64,000 nucleotides of DNA from Bacteroidota bacterium (GCA_947477885.1 CANJUD010000010.1:58415-122414); one strand, 5' to 3'; positions 36,929 to 46,042 are shown, counted from the stretch's first letter. Notes: generated by a model from the letters alone, not told the origin. A program made the numbers and translations.

Positions 36929-36996
36929 ATATTTTATTTTCTCATCCAGCTTAAAGTATCATATATAATCTGCGATGATTTTTCTGTATTTATTTA

Positions 36997-37168
36997 TTGT
37001 TGTCATCCTGAGCAGCCTGTGCTGAGCGAGAGTCGAAGTGTAGTCGAAGGATTTTTTGTTGCCATCCTGAGCAGCCTGTGCTGAGCGAGAGTCGAAGTGT
37101 AGTTGAAGGATTCACTTTCACCCTATGCAGCCTGCATTGAGCGGCTTGTACTGAGCGAAGTCGAAGTG
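36997..37168. repeat. Tandem 59-bp repeats of the CTGAGCG-AGTCGAAG family between grpE and dnaJ
   Basis: A unit containing CATCCTGAGCAGCCTGTGCT then GAGCGAGAGTCGAAG occurs twice with a 59-base period (CATCCTGAG at 37004 and 37063). A third, diverged copy runs from about 37120 to 37168. The units differ at only a few positions, which suggests recent tandem duplication. Confidence 0.8.
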
Positions 37169-37732
37169 TTAATTTCCAACCACTACTTTCGCGAACCGTA
37201 TTACTTTATCGCCCAGTAAATATCCTTTTTCTACTTCGTCAATCACTTTTCCTTTTTGGCTTTCGTCTTCCACAGGCATATTCGTAATCGCCTCATGAAA
37301 ATCGATATTAAATTCTTGGCCAATCGACTCAATGGGTTTCAACCCGCGCTGGTCCAATATATTTTTAAACTTGCCTGAAATTAAGTCTATCCCTTCCTTC
37401 ACAGCATTAATATCAGCAGCCATTTCGACAGACTTCATGGCCCTGTCAAAATCATCAACCACTGGTAGCAATGATACAATAATATCACGGCCTGCATATT
37501 CTATCAATTCAATTTTCTCTTTGGCAGTGCGGCGTTTAAAGTTTTCAAACTCACTATATAAACGAATATACTTATCATGCATTTCCGCTTTTTCTATTTT
37601 CAATTGCTCCACTTCATCCACTGGTTCAGATGCTACAGTTTCGCTAACTGGATTTTCGCTATTGCTTTCAGTGCCCGCCTCTGGCTGCTCCTGAGGTATT
37701 TCTTCTTCCTTTTTCATGAATCTTTTAAACAT
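37169..37732 (-). CDS. grpE: Nucleotide exchange factor GrpE
   Basis: 187 residues from the ATG at 37732. The longer frame to 37765 would start upstream of the promoter element at 37751-37758. The acidic disordered N-terminus (about 60 residues) is followed by a long helix (MHDKYIRLYSEFENFKRRT) and the C-terminal beta wing with GLKPIESIGQEFN, FHEAI and the terminal GYLLGDKVIRFAKVVV. It releases ADP from DnaK. The gene is upstream of dnaJ. Confidence 0.95.
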   Translation of the reverse strand: MFKRFMKKEEEIPQEQPEAGTESNSENPVSETVASEPVDEVEQLKIEKAEMHDKYIRLYSEFENFKRRTAKEKIELIEYAGRDIIVSLLPVVDDFDRAMKSVEMAADINAVKEGIDLISGKFKNILDQRGLKPIESIGQEFNIDFHEAITNMPVEDESQKGKVIDEVEKGYLLGDKVIRFAKVVVGN

Positions 37733-37750
37733 TTTTTGTTTTCGGAACGG

Positions 37751-37758
37751 CAAAAATA
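37751..37758 (-). promoter_or_regulatory. -7 promoter element for grpE
   Basis: Reads TATTTTTG on the minus strand, 18 bases before the chosen ATG. A TTG lies about 23 bases further upstream, slightly long for the -33 spacing. Confidence 0.45.
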
Positions 37759-37800
37759 CTACCATTGGGGCATATCTGTGACAAGTAGTCAGTGTGAGTT

Positions 37801-37932
37801 TTAATGGTTAATTGTTAATGATAAATGATGAATGAGGGTGTCTATATACTTCCACCGGAAGCAGCGACATAGTCTTGATACTATATACTTTTTACCTTAT
37901 ACCATTTCTCACACTCAATACTCCTTACACGA
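37801..37932. repeat. Heptad-periodic array, two arms
   Basis: The left arm reads TTAATGG, TTAATTG, TTAATGA, TAAATGA, TGAATGA (37801-37835). After a linker with GCAGCGACA, the right arm reads GATACTA, TATACTT, TTTACCT, TATACCA, TTTCTCA, CACTCAA, TACTCCT (37877-37925). The strict 7-base register holds through both arms although the sequences drift. Confidence 0.75.
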
Positions 37933-37938
37933 AACTCA

Positions 37939-38039
37939 TTTTGGGCGTGCCCCTCGGAAGCCTCGGGTCGGGCTATACGCCTGTATCCCGAAATCTTATT
38001 CGGGATGCCGGCTTCTATCCCTCACGCGGCCGCACAGCC
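37939..38039. repeat. Dispersed element with TCGGGCTATACGCC, copy 1
   Basis: Shares TTGGGC(G/A)TGCC, GTCGGGCTATACGCC, GCCGGCTTCTATCCCTCA and GCGGCCGCACA with 60812-60893. Between the conserved blocks this copy holds a TCCCGAAATCTTATTCGGGA hairpin (37986-38005) that the other copy lacks. Confidence 0.8.
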
Positions 38040-38119
38040 AACGCAATTATAATATCACCCCTTTGGGGTTTGTCTTATATATAGCTGTCCCCACCAACCA
38101 GGAAGCTACCCAGCAGATT

Positions 38120-38283
38120 TAATATTTCGTACCTACGGCACTTGGCCCTATGCGTACATTCATTTTTTTCTACCGATATGTCGTGCCTAAAGGCACTTTT
38201 ATACTATGATATTCCCAGCGGGACGAAATATCGGTAGAAATGATTATAGTTTAGATTTTATAAGTGCCGTAGGTACTAAATAT
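38120..38283. repeat. Nested four-copy GTNCC/GGNAC element, locus 1
   Basis: Two copies read rightward (38120-38142 and 38170-38197) and two leftward (38211-38237 and 38261-38283), so the outer and inner pairs are inverted. GTACCTACGGCAC in the first is exactly complementary to GTGCCGTAGGTAC in the last. The same layout with different base pairs occurs at 57424-57595. The remaining 140 bases to the next gene show nothing else beyond a TATCACAAATTGTGATA palindrome near 38347. Confidence 0.8.
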
Positions 38284-38425
38284 TATTCACGCTCGCAGCG
38301 GCTCATGAGGATCTTGTTTTTAATAATTTCGAGTTCCATAAGTTTGATATCACAAATTGTGATATCAAGACGGAATTATTAACGGGATAAGGGGAATTTA
38401 TTTGCAATATTGTGCGGTCCAAGGG

Positions 38426-38974
38426 TTAATCTAAATAAATATAAAATTCTATATAATCTTTACTTATTTTTGCACTACATAGACCCGTGAAATCGTTAAA
38501 ATATTGCGGATACTTTTCAGAGTTATATCCAAACTCTGTTGTTATTTTTATTATATTAGCAGCGGTCTCTTTTATTTGTAGGTCAATTTTTTTGAGATGG
38601 AAATCGCTAAAAATTGTCCTAATTCTATTGCTATAATAGCGAAAATAGTTTTCTCCTAACTTATATAAAATGATAGTGTCAATTTCATTTGGATTATATC
38701 TATTCTTAACAAGAGAATCGCTTCTATGAAAAGTAGAAAGTTGAGTATTAAATTTAGAACTTTCGAGATATTGTATAAGTTTGCCAATTAATGAATCGTT
38801 AACTTCTACGGAATCATTTACAGTAAAAATATCAGCAGGTTTTTTATAAGATGAATCGTTACTCGTTTGTGGTATACTTGATTTTTCAGTTTGAGGTCTG
38901 GAAGAATCATTACATTTAATTATTAATATAGATATAATGATAAAAAACATATAATATGATTGTGGGAACCTCAC
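38426..38974 (-). CDS. Hypothetical lipoprotein
   Basis: 182 residues. The N-terminus is hydrophobic and ends in a lipobox (LIIKC, Cys near residue 21), followed by a Ser/Asn-rich linker and a charged mixed alpha/beta domain (IIKITTEFGYNSEKY, KDYIEFYIYL). I do not recognise the family. Its start overlaps the end of the upstream acyl-CoA carboxylase gene by 4 bases (ATGA type), so the two are probably translationally coupled, but no functional link is obvious. Confidence 0.82.
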   Translation of the reverse strand: MRFPQSYYMFFIIISILIIKCNDSSRPQTEKSSIPQTSNDSSYKKPADIFTVNDSVEVNDSLIGKLIQYLESSKFNTQLSTFHRSDSLVKNRYNPNEIDTIILYKLGENYFRYYSNRIRTIFSDFHLKKIDLQIKETAANIIKITTEFGYNSEKYPQYFNDFTGLCSAKISKDYIEFYIYLD

Positions 38975-40605
38975 ACCTGCAAAACCCCCATATTAAACTG
39001 CCTCGTAATGGGTGCATGATTAGCAGCCAATATGCCCATACTAATCCACTCACGGGTTTTGGCGGGGTCTATGATAGCATCAGTCCATAAGCGGGAGGCG
39101 GCGTAGTAGGGTGAGAGTTGGCTTTGATAGCTGTTTTTTATTTTGTCAAGCAATTCTTTTTCGGCTTCGGGAGTTATTACTTCGCCTTTGCTTTTTAGTG
39201 ATGCAGTTTGTATTTGTAGTAATACTTTGGCAGCTTGTTCGCCACCCATTACAGCCAGTTGTGAGGTAGGCCACGCTACAATAAAACGTGGGTCATAAGC
39301 CTTGCCACACATGGCGTAGTTGCCTGCCCCGTATGAGTTTCCGGTTATCACAGTGAATTTAGGTACCACTGAATTACTCACGGCATTTACCATTTTAGCT
39401 CCGTCTTTTATAATACCTCCATGCTCACTGCGGCTGCCCACCATAAAGCCAGTTACATCTTGGAAAAACACCAAGGGTATTTTCTTTTGGTTGCAGTTTG
39501 CAATGAAACGTGTGGCTTTGTCTGCACTGTCATTATATATAACACCACCGAGTTGCATTTCGCCTTTTTTTGTTTTTACAATCTTGCGATTATTAGCAAC
39601 AATTCCCACTGCCCAACCATCAATTCTTGCATAACCTGTTATAATAGTTTTACCATAATCTTCTTTATATTGTTCTATCTCACTATTATCAACAATACGA
39701 TTTATTATATCTATTGCATCATAAGGTTTGGAGCGGTCTGCGGGCATAATACCATATAATTCTTTTGCATCAAATTTTGGAGCAACAGGAGCAATTCTAT
39801 CAAAACCTGCTTCATCATATTTGCCCATTTTGTCTACAATATTTCTTATTCTATCCAGGCAATCTTTATCATCTTTACATTTATAATCTGTAACGCCACT
39901 TATCTCGCAATGCGTAGTTGCACCCCCCAAAGTTTCATTATCTATATCTTCTCCAATAGCAGCTTTTACCAAATAACTTCCGGCCAAAAATATGCTTCCA
40001 GTCTTATCTACTATCATAGCTTCGTCACTCATAATAGGGAGGTAAGCACCGCCAGCTACGCAGCTTCCCATGATAGCAGCAATTTGCACAATACCCATAC
40101 TGCTCATCAAAGCATTGTTTCTAAATATGCGTCCGAAATGTTCTTTGTCGGGGAAAATTTCATCTTGCAAAGGCAAAAACACACCCGCAGAATCTACCAA
40201 ATATATAATCGGTAATCTATTTTCCATTGCAATTTCCTGGGCACGCAAATTCTTTTTACCACTCATTGGGAACCATGCACCCGCTTTCACAGTCGCATCA
40301 TTTGCTACTATCATACATTGGCGTCCCTTTACGGTACCAATGCCTGTAACCACGCCAGCACCAGGGCATCCACCGTATTCTTTATACATATCCCAGGCAG
40401 TGAATGCACCAATCTCGAAAAATTCAGTATCTTTATCACACAAATATTCTACACGTTCGCGTGCCAACATTTTGCCTTGTTCATGCTGTTTAGCTCGGGC
40501 TTTATCGCCACCACCTTTATATATTTTTGTCAGTTCATGTTCGTACTGCTGAATCAGTGTTCGCATATTGTCTTCGTTGCGGTTGAAATCGGGATTGTTT
40601 TGCAT
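38971..40605 (-). CDS. Acyl-CoA carboxylase, carboxyltransferase (beta) subunit, methylcrotonyl-CoA type
   Basis: 544 residues. It has two crotonase-like halves. N-terminal features include KMLARERVEYLCD, the GIGTVKGRQCMIVANDATVKAG block, FLPLQDEIFPDKEHFGRIF and GSCVAGGAYLP, which match methylcrotonyl-CoA carboxylase beta subunits most closely. The C-terminal half has FMVGSRSEHGGIIKDGAKM, GNSYGAGNYAMCGKAY and AVMGGEQAAKVL. It would transfer carboxyl from biotin to a branched acyl-CoA in leucine breakdown. The biotin-carrying alpha subunit is not in the window. Confidence 0.95.
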   Translation of the reverse strand: MQNNPDFNRNEDNMRTLIQQYEHELTKIYKGGGDKARAKQHEQGKMLARERVEYLCDKDTEFFEIGAFTAWDMYKEYGGCPGAGVVTGIGTVKGRQCMIVANDATVKAGAWFPMSGKKNLRAQEIAMENRLPIIYLVDSAGVFLPLQDEIFPDKEHFGRIFRNNALMSSMGIVQIAAIMGSCVAGGAYLPIMSDEAMIVDKTGSIFLAGSYLVKAAIGEDIDNETLGGATTHCEISGVTDYKCKDDKDCLDRIRNIVDKMGKYDEAGFDRIAPVAPKFDAKELYGIMPADRSKPYDAIDIINRIVDNSEIEQYKEDYGKTIITGYARIDGWAVGIVANNRKIVKTKKGEMQLGGVIYNDSADKATRFIANCNQKKIPLVFFQDVTGFMVGSRSEHGGIIKDGAKMVNAVSNSVVPKFTVITGNSYGAGNYAMCGKAYDPRFIVAWPTSQLAVMGGEQAAKVLLQIQTASLKSKGEVITPEAEKELLDKIKNSYQSQLSPYYAASRLWTDAIIDPAKTREWISMGILAANHAPITRQFNMGVLQV

Positions 40606-40924
40606 TCTATATTTTTATATTATTATTTTTCATTTTTACCCTGAGCGTAGTCGAAAGGTTACTTATATTTTAGTAGTTTTTATGAATATGATGAGTTTTT
40701 TTTAACTAATATTTATATATTCATTATATTAATCCTGTTGCTCCTCACACATCTACATTGGATGGGATATTCGTACATTTTCGCACGACTTCTAGAAAGA
40801 TTATTTTCGAAATTTTGTACTATATGATTAATTTCCGAATTGGAAGACCTCCCCTCTTGAGAGGGGGTGTGTAAGCCCATGCTAGGCAGGGGTGTGTTTG
40901 CGACTTTAATAGAAAAATTATATA
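40606..40924. other. Intergenic region with repeats
   Basis: No gene seen. It contains one CCTGAGCGTAGTCGAAAGG copy (about 40640-40658), AT-rich sequence, and the left palindromic flank of the DUF559 gene at 40851-40902. Confidence 0.6.
40851..40902. repeat. CCCCTCTTGAGAGGGG palindrome with GGGGTGTGT, left flank of the DUF559 gene
   Basis: CCCCTCTTGAGAGGGG (40852-40867) is followed by GTGTGT, about 16 further bases, and AGGGGTGTGT. The right flank at 41311-41340 carries the same two motifs in opposite orientation but without the intervening bases. Confidence 0.8.
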
Positions 40925-41302
40925 TCATACTTCTCCCAACTTCCTTTCTATCCAAATCTCAATTGTTCGGATCACATTTTCCATATCGTCATATACTTCT
41001 GAATCTGGAAATCTCAATACAGAAATTCCCAATTCAGCTAATCGTTTTTCTTTAATTAAGTCTTTTTGATATACCTCATCATCATCGTGAGTAAATTCTA
41101 TGCAAAGCATTAATTCATTGCAAAAGAAATCACATATATAATTGTCCATAGGTTTTTGTCTGTGGAAATCAAAACCCTTCATTTGTTTACCTTTTAAACG
41201 CAGCCATAAAAGTATCTCAGACTTGGTACTATTATTACGCAAGTCTCGGGCAAACTGTTTCAGTTTGGGGTTGTATGGGATTATCGTTCTTCTTTCTGGC
41301 AT
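40925..41302 (-). CDS. DUF559 (Vsr-like) endonuclease-domain protein
   Basis: 125 residues from the ATG at 41302. The longer frame adds ten residues that are only translated repeat. The family core is visible: FARDLRNNSTKSEILLWLRL, then FHRQKPMDNYICDFFCNEL and CIEFTHDDD, with the pattern D...E of a PD-(D/E)xK-type nuclease, followed by KEKRLAELGISVLRFPDSEV. The usual E-(I/V)-D-G-xxH active-site stretch reads EFTHDDDEV here, so one acidic position is altered. It is flanked on both sides by inverted CCCCTCTTGAGAGGGG palindromes, which suggests the gene moves together with them. Confidence 0.9.
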   Translation of the reverse strand: MPERRTIIPYNPKLKQFARDLRNNSTKSEILLWLRLKGKQMKGFDFHRQKPMDNYICDFFCNELMLCIEFTHDDDEVYQKDLIKEKRLAELGISVLRFPDSEVYDDMENVIRTIEIWIERKLGEV

Positions 41303-41310
41303 TTTACTAG

Positions 41311-41340
41311 ACACACCCCTGACCCCTCTCAAGAGGGGAT
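41311..41340. repeat. CCCCTCTTGAGAGGGG palindrome, right flank of the DUF559 gene
   Basis: ACACACCCCTGACCCCTCTC followed by AAGAGGGGAT. Read on the minus strand it matches the left flank, so the gene lies between inverted copies. Confidence 0.8.
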
Positions 41341-41409
41341 GCTTGCGCTCGCAAACGTTTACTTATGCAAATTCTTGCGTTTGATAATGGCATAGGATGT
41401 TAATTTCCG

Positions 41410-41425
41410 AGTGCGAAATTAAGGA
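41410..41425. repeat. 16-mer GAGTGCGAAATTAAGG shared with 9659-9674
   Basis: An exact 16-base match. On the minus strand both contain TTAATTTCGCAC, a near-match to the TAnnTTTG promoter. One lies upstream of the paaN-like gene, the other upstream of the DUF559 gene. Confidence 0.55.
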
Positions 41426-41460
41426 TACAAACCCAATCAGAAGTGATTCAAAAAAAAATC

Positions 41461-42453
41461 TCAAATATTCCTTACCATTGTCTTTTCTAACTGATCCAAT
41501 ATTTGGTAGGCGACATCGAGGGCTCGGTAACCATCATGCAGACTAACTGCTGTCGGTTTCTTATGTTGTATGCTGTAGGCAAATGCTTCCAGTTCCATTT
41601 TAATGGCATTGTTTGGTGGAACTTCTGGATTATTAAAACTTATTTTTTTGGAAGGACGACCTTCGCCTATTTCCATAATCATATCAAAAGGGCCAGGTTC
41701 TCCTTGCAGGTCGTGCATTTGGACCATCTCCACTTCTTTGTTCAAAAAGTCAATTGATATATAAGCGTCTTTTTGGAACAGCCTGGTCTTCCGCATATTT
41801 TTCATACTGATGCGGCTTGAGGTGAGGTTGGCCACACAGCCATTATCAAATTCAATACGTGCATTACATATATCTGCGGTATCACTCACCACCGCAACAC
41901 CACTGGCACTTACGCGTTTTACATTCGACTTTACCAGATGCAACATTATATCTATGTCATGGATCATCAAATCCAAAACTACGGGTACATCAAGTCCGCG
42001 TGGATTGAATTCTGCGAGGCGATGTGTTTCTATGAACATTGGTGTGAGGTCGAATTGTTGGGCTGCTATAAATGCAGGATTAAATCTTTCTACATGCCCC
42101 ACCTGTGCTCTGATATTGGCTTCGCGGGCAAGTTCGATTAATGACTGAGCCTCATCAATGGTTGAGGAGATAGGTTTTTCAATAAACAAATGTTTTTGAT
42201 TACGCAATACTTTCACTGCATTTTCATAATGAAAAAGGGTAGGGGTAACTATATCGACTGCATCTACAGATTCTATCAATTCATCGGCACTGCCAAATGA
42301 TTTGATGCCATATTCTTCGATTACTTTTTTTGTATTTACATCGCTCAAATCATAAAATCCGCACAGTTCGAATGCCTCAATTTCTTTTAGCAACTTGATA
42401 TGTATCTTGCCCAAATGACCAGCTCCGATAACGCCTATTTTTATTTTTTTCAT
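41461..42453 (-). CDS. Gfo/Idh/MocA-family NAD(P)-dependent oxidoreductase
   Basis: 330 residues. The N-terminal Rossmann domain has GVIGAGHLGKIHIKLL, DIVTPTLFHYENA and the EKPIS motif, where the Lys is part of the catalytic site. QVGHVERFNPAF and DLMIHDIDIMLHLV give the second-domain signature. The substrate is not predictable; relatives act on sugars, inositols or UDP-sugars. It is divergent from pcm with 46 bases between starts. A TAGTTTTG element (complement of 42491-42498) may be its promoter. Confidence 0.93.
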   Translation of the reverse strand: MKKIKIGVIGAGHLGKIHIKLLKEIEAFELCGFYDLSDVNTKKVIEEYGIKSFGSADELIESVDAVDIVTPTLFHYENAVKVLRNQKHLFIEKPISSTIDEAQSLIELAREANIRAQVGHVERFNPAFIAAQQFDLTPMFIETHRLAEFNPRGLDVPVVLDLMIHDIDIMLHLVKSNVKRVSASGVAVVSDTADICNARIEFDNGCVANLTSSRISMKNMRKTRLFQKDAYISIDFLNKEVEMVQMHDLQGEPGPFDMIMEIGEGRPSKKISFNNPEVPPNNAIKMELEAFAYSIQHKKPTAVSLHDGYRALDVAYQILDQLEKTMVRNI

Positions 42454-42454
42454 A

Positions 42455-42483
42455 TTGTGTGTTGTCTGTTGATTATATGTTTG
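42455..42483 (+). promoter_or_regulatory. Promoter for pcm (TTG -33 and TATGTTTG -7)
   Basis: TTG at 42455-42457, an 18-base spacer, then TATGTTTG at 42476-42483. This is one of the best-formed Bacteroidota-type promoters in the window, 16 bases before the ATG at 42500. Confidence 0.55.
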
Positions 42484-42499
42484 TTTACAGCAAAACTAA

Positions 42500-43186
42500 A
42501 TGAACGAATTTCGCCCACCTAAATCACTTCCCAACGGATGTGAATTACCCAACATGATAATAGACACATACAAACATAAAGGCCTTCGTCGTCAATTGAT
42601 TGACTCATTAAAAACAAAAGGTATCACCGATAAAAATGTACTTGATGCATTGATGGCCTTACCTCGCCATATATTTTTCACCAAAGATTTTGAGCACTAT
42701 TCATACGAAGACAAAGCTTTTCCAATTGCTGGCGGACAAACAATTTCACAACCTTTCACGGTGGCCATGCAAACACAATTATTGGAATGCAAGCCTTTGG
42801 ATAAAGTATTGGAGATTGGCACAGGCAGCGGTTATCAGTGTTCTGTATTATGCGAAATGGGACTCAATGTATATAGTAGCGAAGTGGTAGAAGTATTACA
42901 TATAAAAGCTGCGAAGTATATGGAATTATTGGGTTACTCACCGCAACTTCACTTAAGCACAGGCTCACTCGGGTGGGCAGAGATGGCACCCTTCGACAAA
43001 ATAATAGTAACCTGCGGAGCCGAAGAAGTTCCCAATGATTTGATGGCTCAATTAAAAGTAGGTGGTATTATGGTAATTCCCGTTGGCAAAGGCGATGATA
43101 AAACCATGATGAAAATTGTGAGGCAAACGGAAACCAAGTTTGCAAGTAGTAACCATGGGATATTTAGGTTTGTACCATTGGTTTAA
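42500..43186 (+). CDS. pcm: Protein-L-isoaspartate O-methyltransferase
   Basis: 228 residues. It uses SAM to methylate isoaspartyl residues so that damaged proteins can be repaired. Motifs are ALMALPRHIFF, the family signature GGQTISQPFTVAMQTQLL, the SAM-binding VLEIGTGSGYQCSVL, and KIIVTCGAEEVP. The C-terminal HGIFRFVPL is also typical. A 14-20 residue N-terminal extension (MNEFRPPKSLPNG) precedes the usual start; an internal ATG at residue 19 is an alternative start. Confidence 0.95.
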   Translation: MNEFRPPKSLPNGCELPNMIIDTYKHKGLRRQLIDSLKTKGITDKNVLDALMALPRHIFFTKDFEHYSYEDKAFPIAGGQTISQPFTVAMQTQLLECKPLDKVLEIGTGSGYQCSVLCEMGLNVYSSEVVEVLHIKAAKYMELLGYSPQLHLSTGSLGWAEMAPFDKIIVTCGAEEVPNDLMAQLKVGGIMVIPVGKGDDKTMMKIVRQTETKFASSNHGIFRFVPLV

Positions 43187-43305
43187 AAAAATATAGTTGC
43201 GGCTTGCCATCGAGCAGTGTCCCGTTTCAGTTTTGTAAGGAGATTATTGAGTGAAATCTTCACTTTCATGCGCTCTATTTAATTGTTAAAATCCTGTCCA
43301 CGATA

Positions 43306-45918
43306 CTATTCAACCTTATCAAATATCCCCTTCAAAAACTGTATCTTCAACAAAGCTTCCATTGGCGTCATATGGTTTAAATCAATCTTACGGAACTCTT
43401 CATTGATACGGGTTAGGAGAGGATCATCTAAAGTAAACATATTCATTTGGAAAGTAGATTGCGGAATATTTTTCATCACTTTTTTAGTGTCATTTCCATC
43501 TATTTCTCCACGTTGCGATTCGAGGTGTGATAATATCTCATTCGCACGTTTTAATACTTGTTGCGGAATGCCCGCCATTTTTGCTACATGAATACCAAAA
43601 CTATTTTCGCTGCCACCGGGTAAAAGTTTGCGTAAAAATATAATTTTATTGCCGCTTTCTTTTAAAGATATATGATAGTTTTTTATACCTTGATGTGTAT
43701 CTTCCAATTCATTTAATTCATGATAATGCGTAGCAAATAATGTTTTGGGTTTGAAACTTTGGGTATTCAAATATTCTGTAATACTCCATGCCAATGATAC
43801 TCCATCATAGGTACTCGTACCGCGACCAATCTCATCCAATAATATCAAACTCCTGTCGCTAAGATTATTGAGAATACTGGCCGTTTCAGTCATTTCGACC
43901 ATAAAGGTACTTTCGCCGCCCGATAAATTATCGCTTGCTCCCACACGGGTAAATACTTTATCAACCAACCCAATATTTGCTTCCGTACATGCTACAAAAC
44001 TTCCTGCTTGTGCCATCAAAACTGCCAATGCGGTTTGACGAAGCAATGCAGATTTACCTGACATATTCGGACCAGTTAATATAATAATTTGTTGTTCATC
44101 TCGGTTCAACATTAAGTCGTTGGGTATATAACTTTCCCCTGCTTTCATGTTGCGTTCTATTACCGGATGGCGACATCCGAGCAATTGCAATTCATGGCTT
44201 TCATTCAGTTTCGGTTTGCAGAAATTATATTCCAATGCTGTTTTTGTATAGCTGCATAAACAATCGAGTTGGGCCAATACCATAGCGTTCTGCTGAACAG
44301 GGCCAATATATCCCGCCACTTCCGAAACTAAATTATTATATAGTTTTACTTCCAATGATAATATTTTATCTTCAGCTCCCAATATCTTTTCTTCATATTC
44401 TTTGAGTTCAGGAGTTATATATCTTTCGGCATTTGTTAAAGTTTGTTTGCGGTGCCATTCGGGTGGTACTTTGTTTTTGTGAAGGTGTGTAACTTCTATA
44501 TAATAGCCAAAAACATTATTATATGCTATCTTCAATGAAGTAATGCCAGTAGCAAGAGCTTCGCGTTGTTGCATTTGCAATAAATAATCTTTTCCTGAAT
44601 GAGAAATCGCTCTCAGATCATCCAATTCTGTATCAATTCCGGGATTGATAACCCCCCCCTTATTTATAAGAGCAGGGGCATCTGCATTTACGGTTAATCC
44701 AATTTTATCTATAATAAGTGTACACAAATTTAACTGTTGACCCAGGTGCATCAATGCAGTTTGTCCGCTGTTTTCGCACAGTGTTTTTATAGCAGGCAAT
44801 AATTGCATCGACCTGTTCAACTGATACAATTCACGTGGGTTTACGCGACCCATTGCTACTTTGGAAATTAAGCGTTCGAGGTCACCCATTTGTTGCAGAG
44901 CTTCGCTTAATTGTATATAATCATTTTGCTTTTGGGTGAAATGTTCTACCGAATCTAAACGTTCTTGTATAGGTTGCAAATCTTTCAGTGGCAATACCAA
45001 CCAACGCTTAAATAAACGACTTCCCATCGCCGTTAAAGTTTTATCTAATACATCAATTAAACTTGTTCCTTTTTCGCTGGCGGTATTTAATATTTCTAGA
45101 TTTCTTATTGTAAATTTATCGAGCCACACATATTTGCTTTCATCCAATCTGCTAATTGCATTTACATGCGTAATCTCTTGTTGCAAATTTTCCTGCACAT
45201 AATGCAAAGCCGCACCTGCTGCGATAATTCCGAGTTCGAGAGTATCAATTCCAAAACCTTTTAAAGTAGTGGTTTCAAAGTGCTTTAATAGTTTTTCCTT
45301 TGCAAAATCTGGCATGAAAATCCAATCGTCAACAGCATAAGTATAGAAGCTATCAGCATATAATGTTTTGAAAGTTTTGAGTTGCGGTTTTGATATTAAA
45401 ACTTCCGCAGGTTTTAAACTTTGTAATAGTTTATCTATATAGGCTAAACTACCTTGAGCAGCCATAAATTCTCCTGTAGAAATATCTAAGAATGCCACAC
45501 CAGTTTGGTCCTTATCAAAATATATAGAAGCCAAAAAATTATTGGATTTATGGTCAACAATTTTCTCACTATAGGCAACACCTGGAGAAACCAATTCTGT
45601 AACACCACGCTTCACAATTCCTTTGGCAAGTTTCGGGTCTTCTAATTGTTCGCATATTGCCACACGCTGTCCGGCTCTCACCAACTTGGGCAAATAAGTA
45701 TCTAAAGAATGATAAGGAAATCCGGCAAGCTCAATATGACTAGCTTGGCCATTGGCTCTTTTGGTAAGCACAATTCCCAAAATCTGAGAGGCTTTAATTG
45801 CATCTTCCCCAAAGGTTTCATAAAAATCGCCCACACGAAAAAGCAGCAAAGCATCGGGATACTTAGATTTAAAACTAGTATACTGCTTCATCAAAGGGGT
45901 TTCTTTACCTGCAACCAT
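43306..45918 (-). CDS. mutS: DNA mismatch repair protein MutS
   Basis: 870 residues from the ATG at 45918, giving MVAGKETPLMKQY as in relatives; 19 extra upstream codons look non-native. The mismatch-binding domain has the Phe-x-Glu motif in FRVGDFYETFGEDA. The C-terminal ATPase has Walker A TGPNMSGKSALLRQ, the NLSGGESTFMVEM loop, Walker B LILLDEIGRGTSTYDG and FATHYHEL. It recognises mismatches and starts repair. A run of eight C (44652-44659, G8 in the gene) interrupts the coding sequence in frame between the connector and lever parts, which makes it a possible slippage site. Confidence 0.97.
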   Translation of the reverse strand: MVAGKETPLMKQYTSFKSKYPDALLLFRVGDFYETFGEDAIKASQILGIVLTKRANGQASHIELAGFPYHSLDTYLPKLVRAGQRVAICEQLEDPKLAKGIVKRGVTELVSPGVAYSEKIVDHKSNNFLASIYFDKDQTGVAFLDISTGEFMAAQGSLAYIDKLLQSLKPAEVLISKPQLKTFKTLYADSFYTYAVDDWIFMPDFAKEKLLKHFETTTLKGFGIDTLELGIIAAGAALHYVQENLQQEITHVNAISRLDESKYVWLDKFTIRNLEILNTASEKGTSLIDVLDKTLTAMGSRLFKRWLVLPLKDLQPIQERLDSVEHFTQKQNDYIQLSEALQQMGDLERLISKVAMGRVNPRELYQLNRSMQLLPAIKTLCENSGQTALMHLGQQLNLCTLIIDKIGLTVNADAPALINKGGVINPGIDTELDDLRAISHSGKDYLLQMQQREALATGITSLKIAYNNVFGYYIEVTHLHKNKVPPEWHRKQTLTNAERYITPELKEYEEKILGAEDKILSLEVKLYNNLVSEVAGYIGPVQQNAMVLAQLDCLCSYTKTALEYNFCKPKLNESHELQLLGCRHPVIERNMKAGESYIPNDLMLNRDEQQIIILTGPNMSGKSALLRQTALAVLMAQAGSFVACTEANIGLVDKVFTRVGASDNLSGGESTFMVEMTETASILNNLSDRSLILLDEIGRGTSTYDGVSLAWSITEYLNTQSFKPKTLFATHYHELNELEDTHQGIKNYHISLKESGNKIIFLRKLLPGGSENSFGIHVAKMAGIPQQVLKRANEILSHLESQRGEIDGNDTKKVMKNIPQSTFQMNMFTLDDPLLTRINEEFRKIDLNHMTPMEALLKIQFLKGIFDKVE

Positions 45919-46042
45919 ATTTAACCCACAAAACAAAAGCACAAACACTGTCCTTTGCAAACGTGTTATAAACAAAAAGCAAACGTTTCTTTAATTTTTA
46001 TTTAGTAGGCAGGCTTTAATAAATACAGAAAGGTTTCAATTA

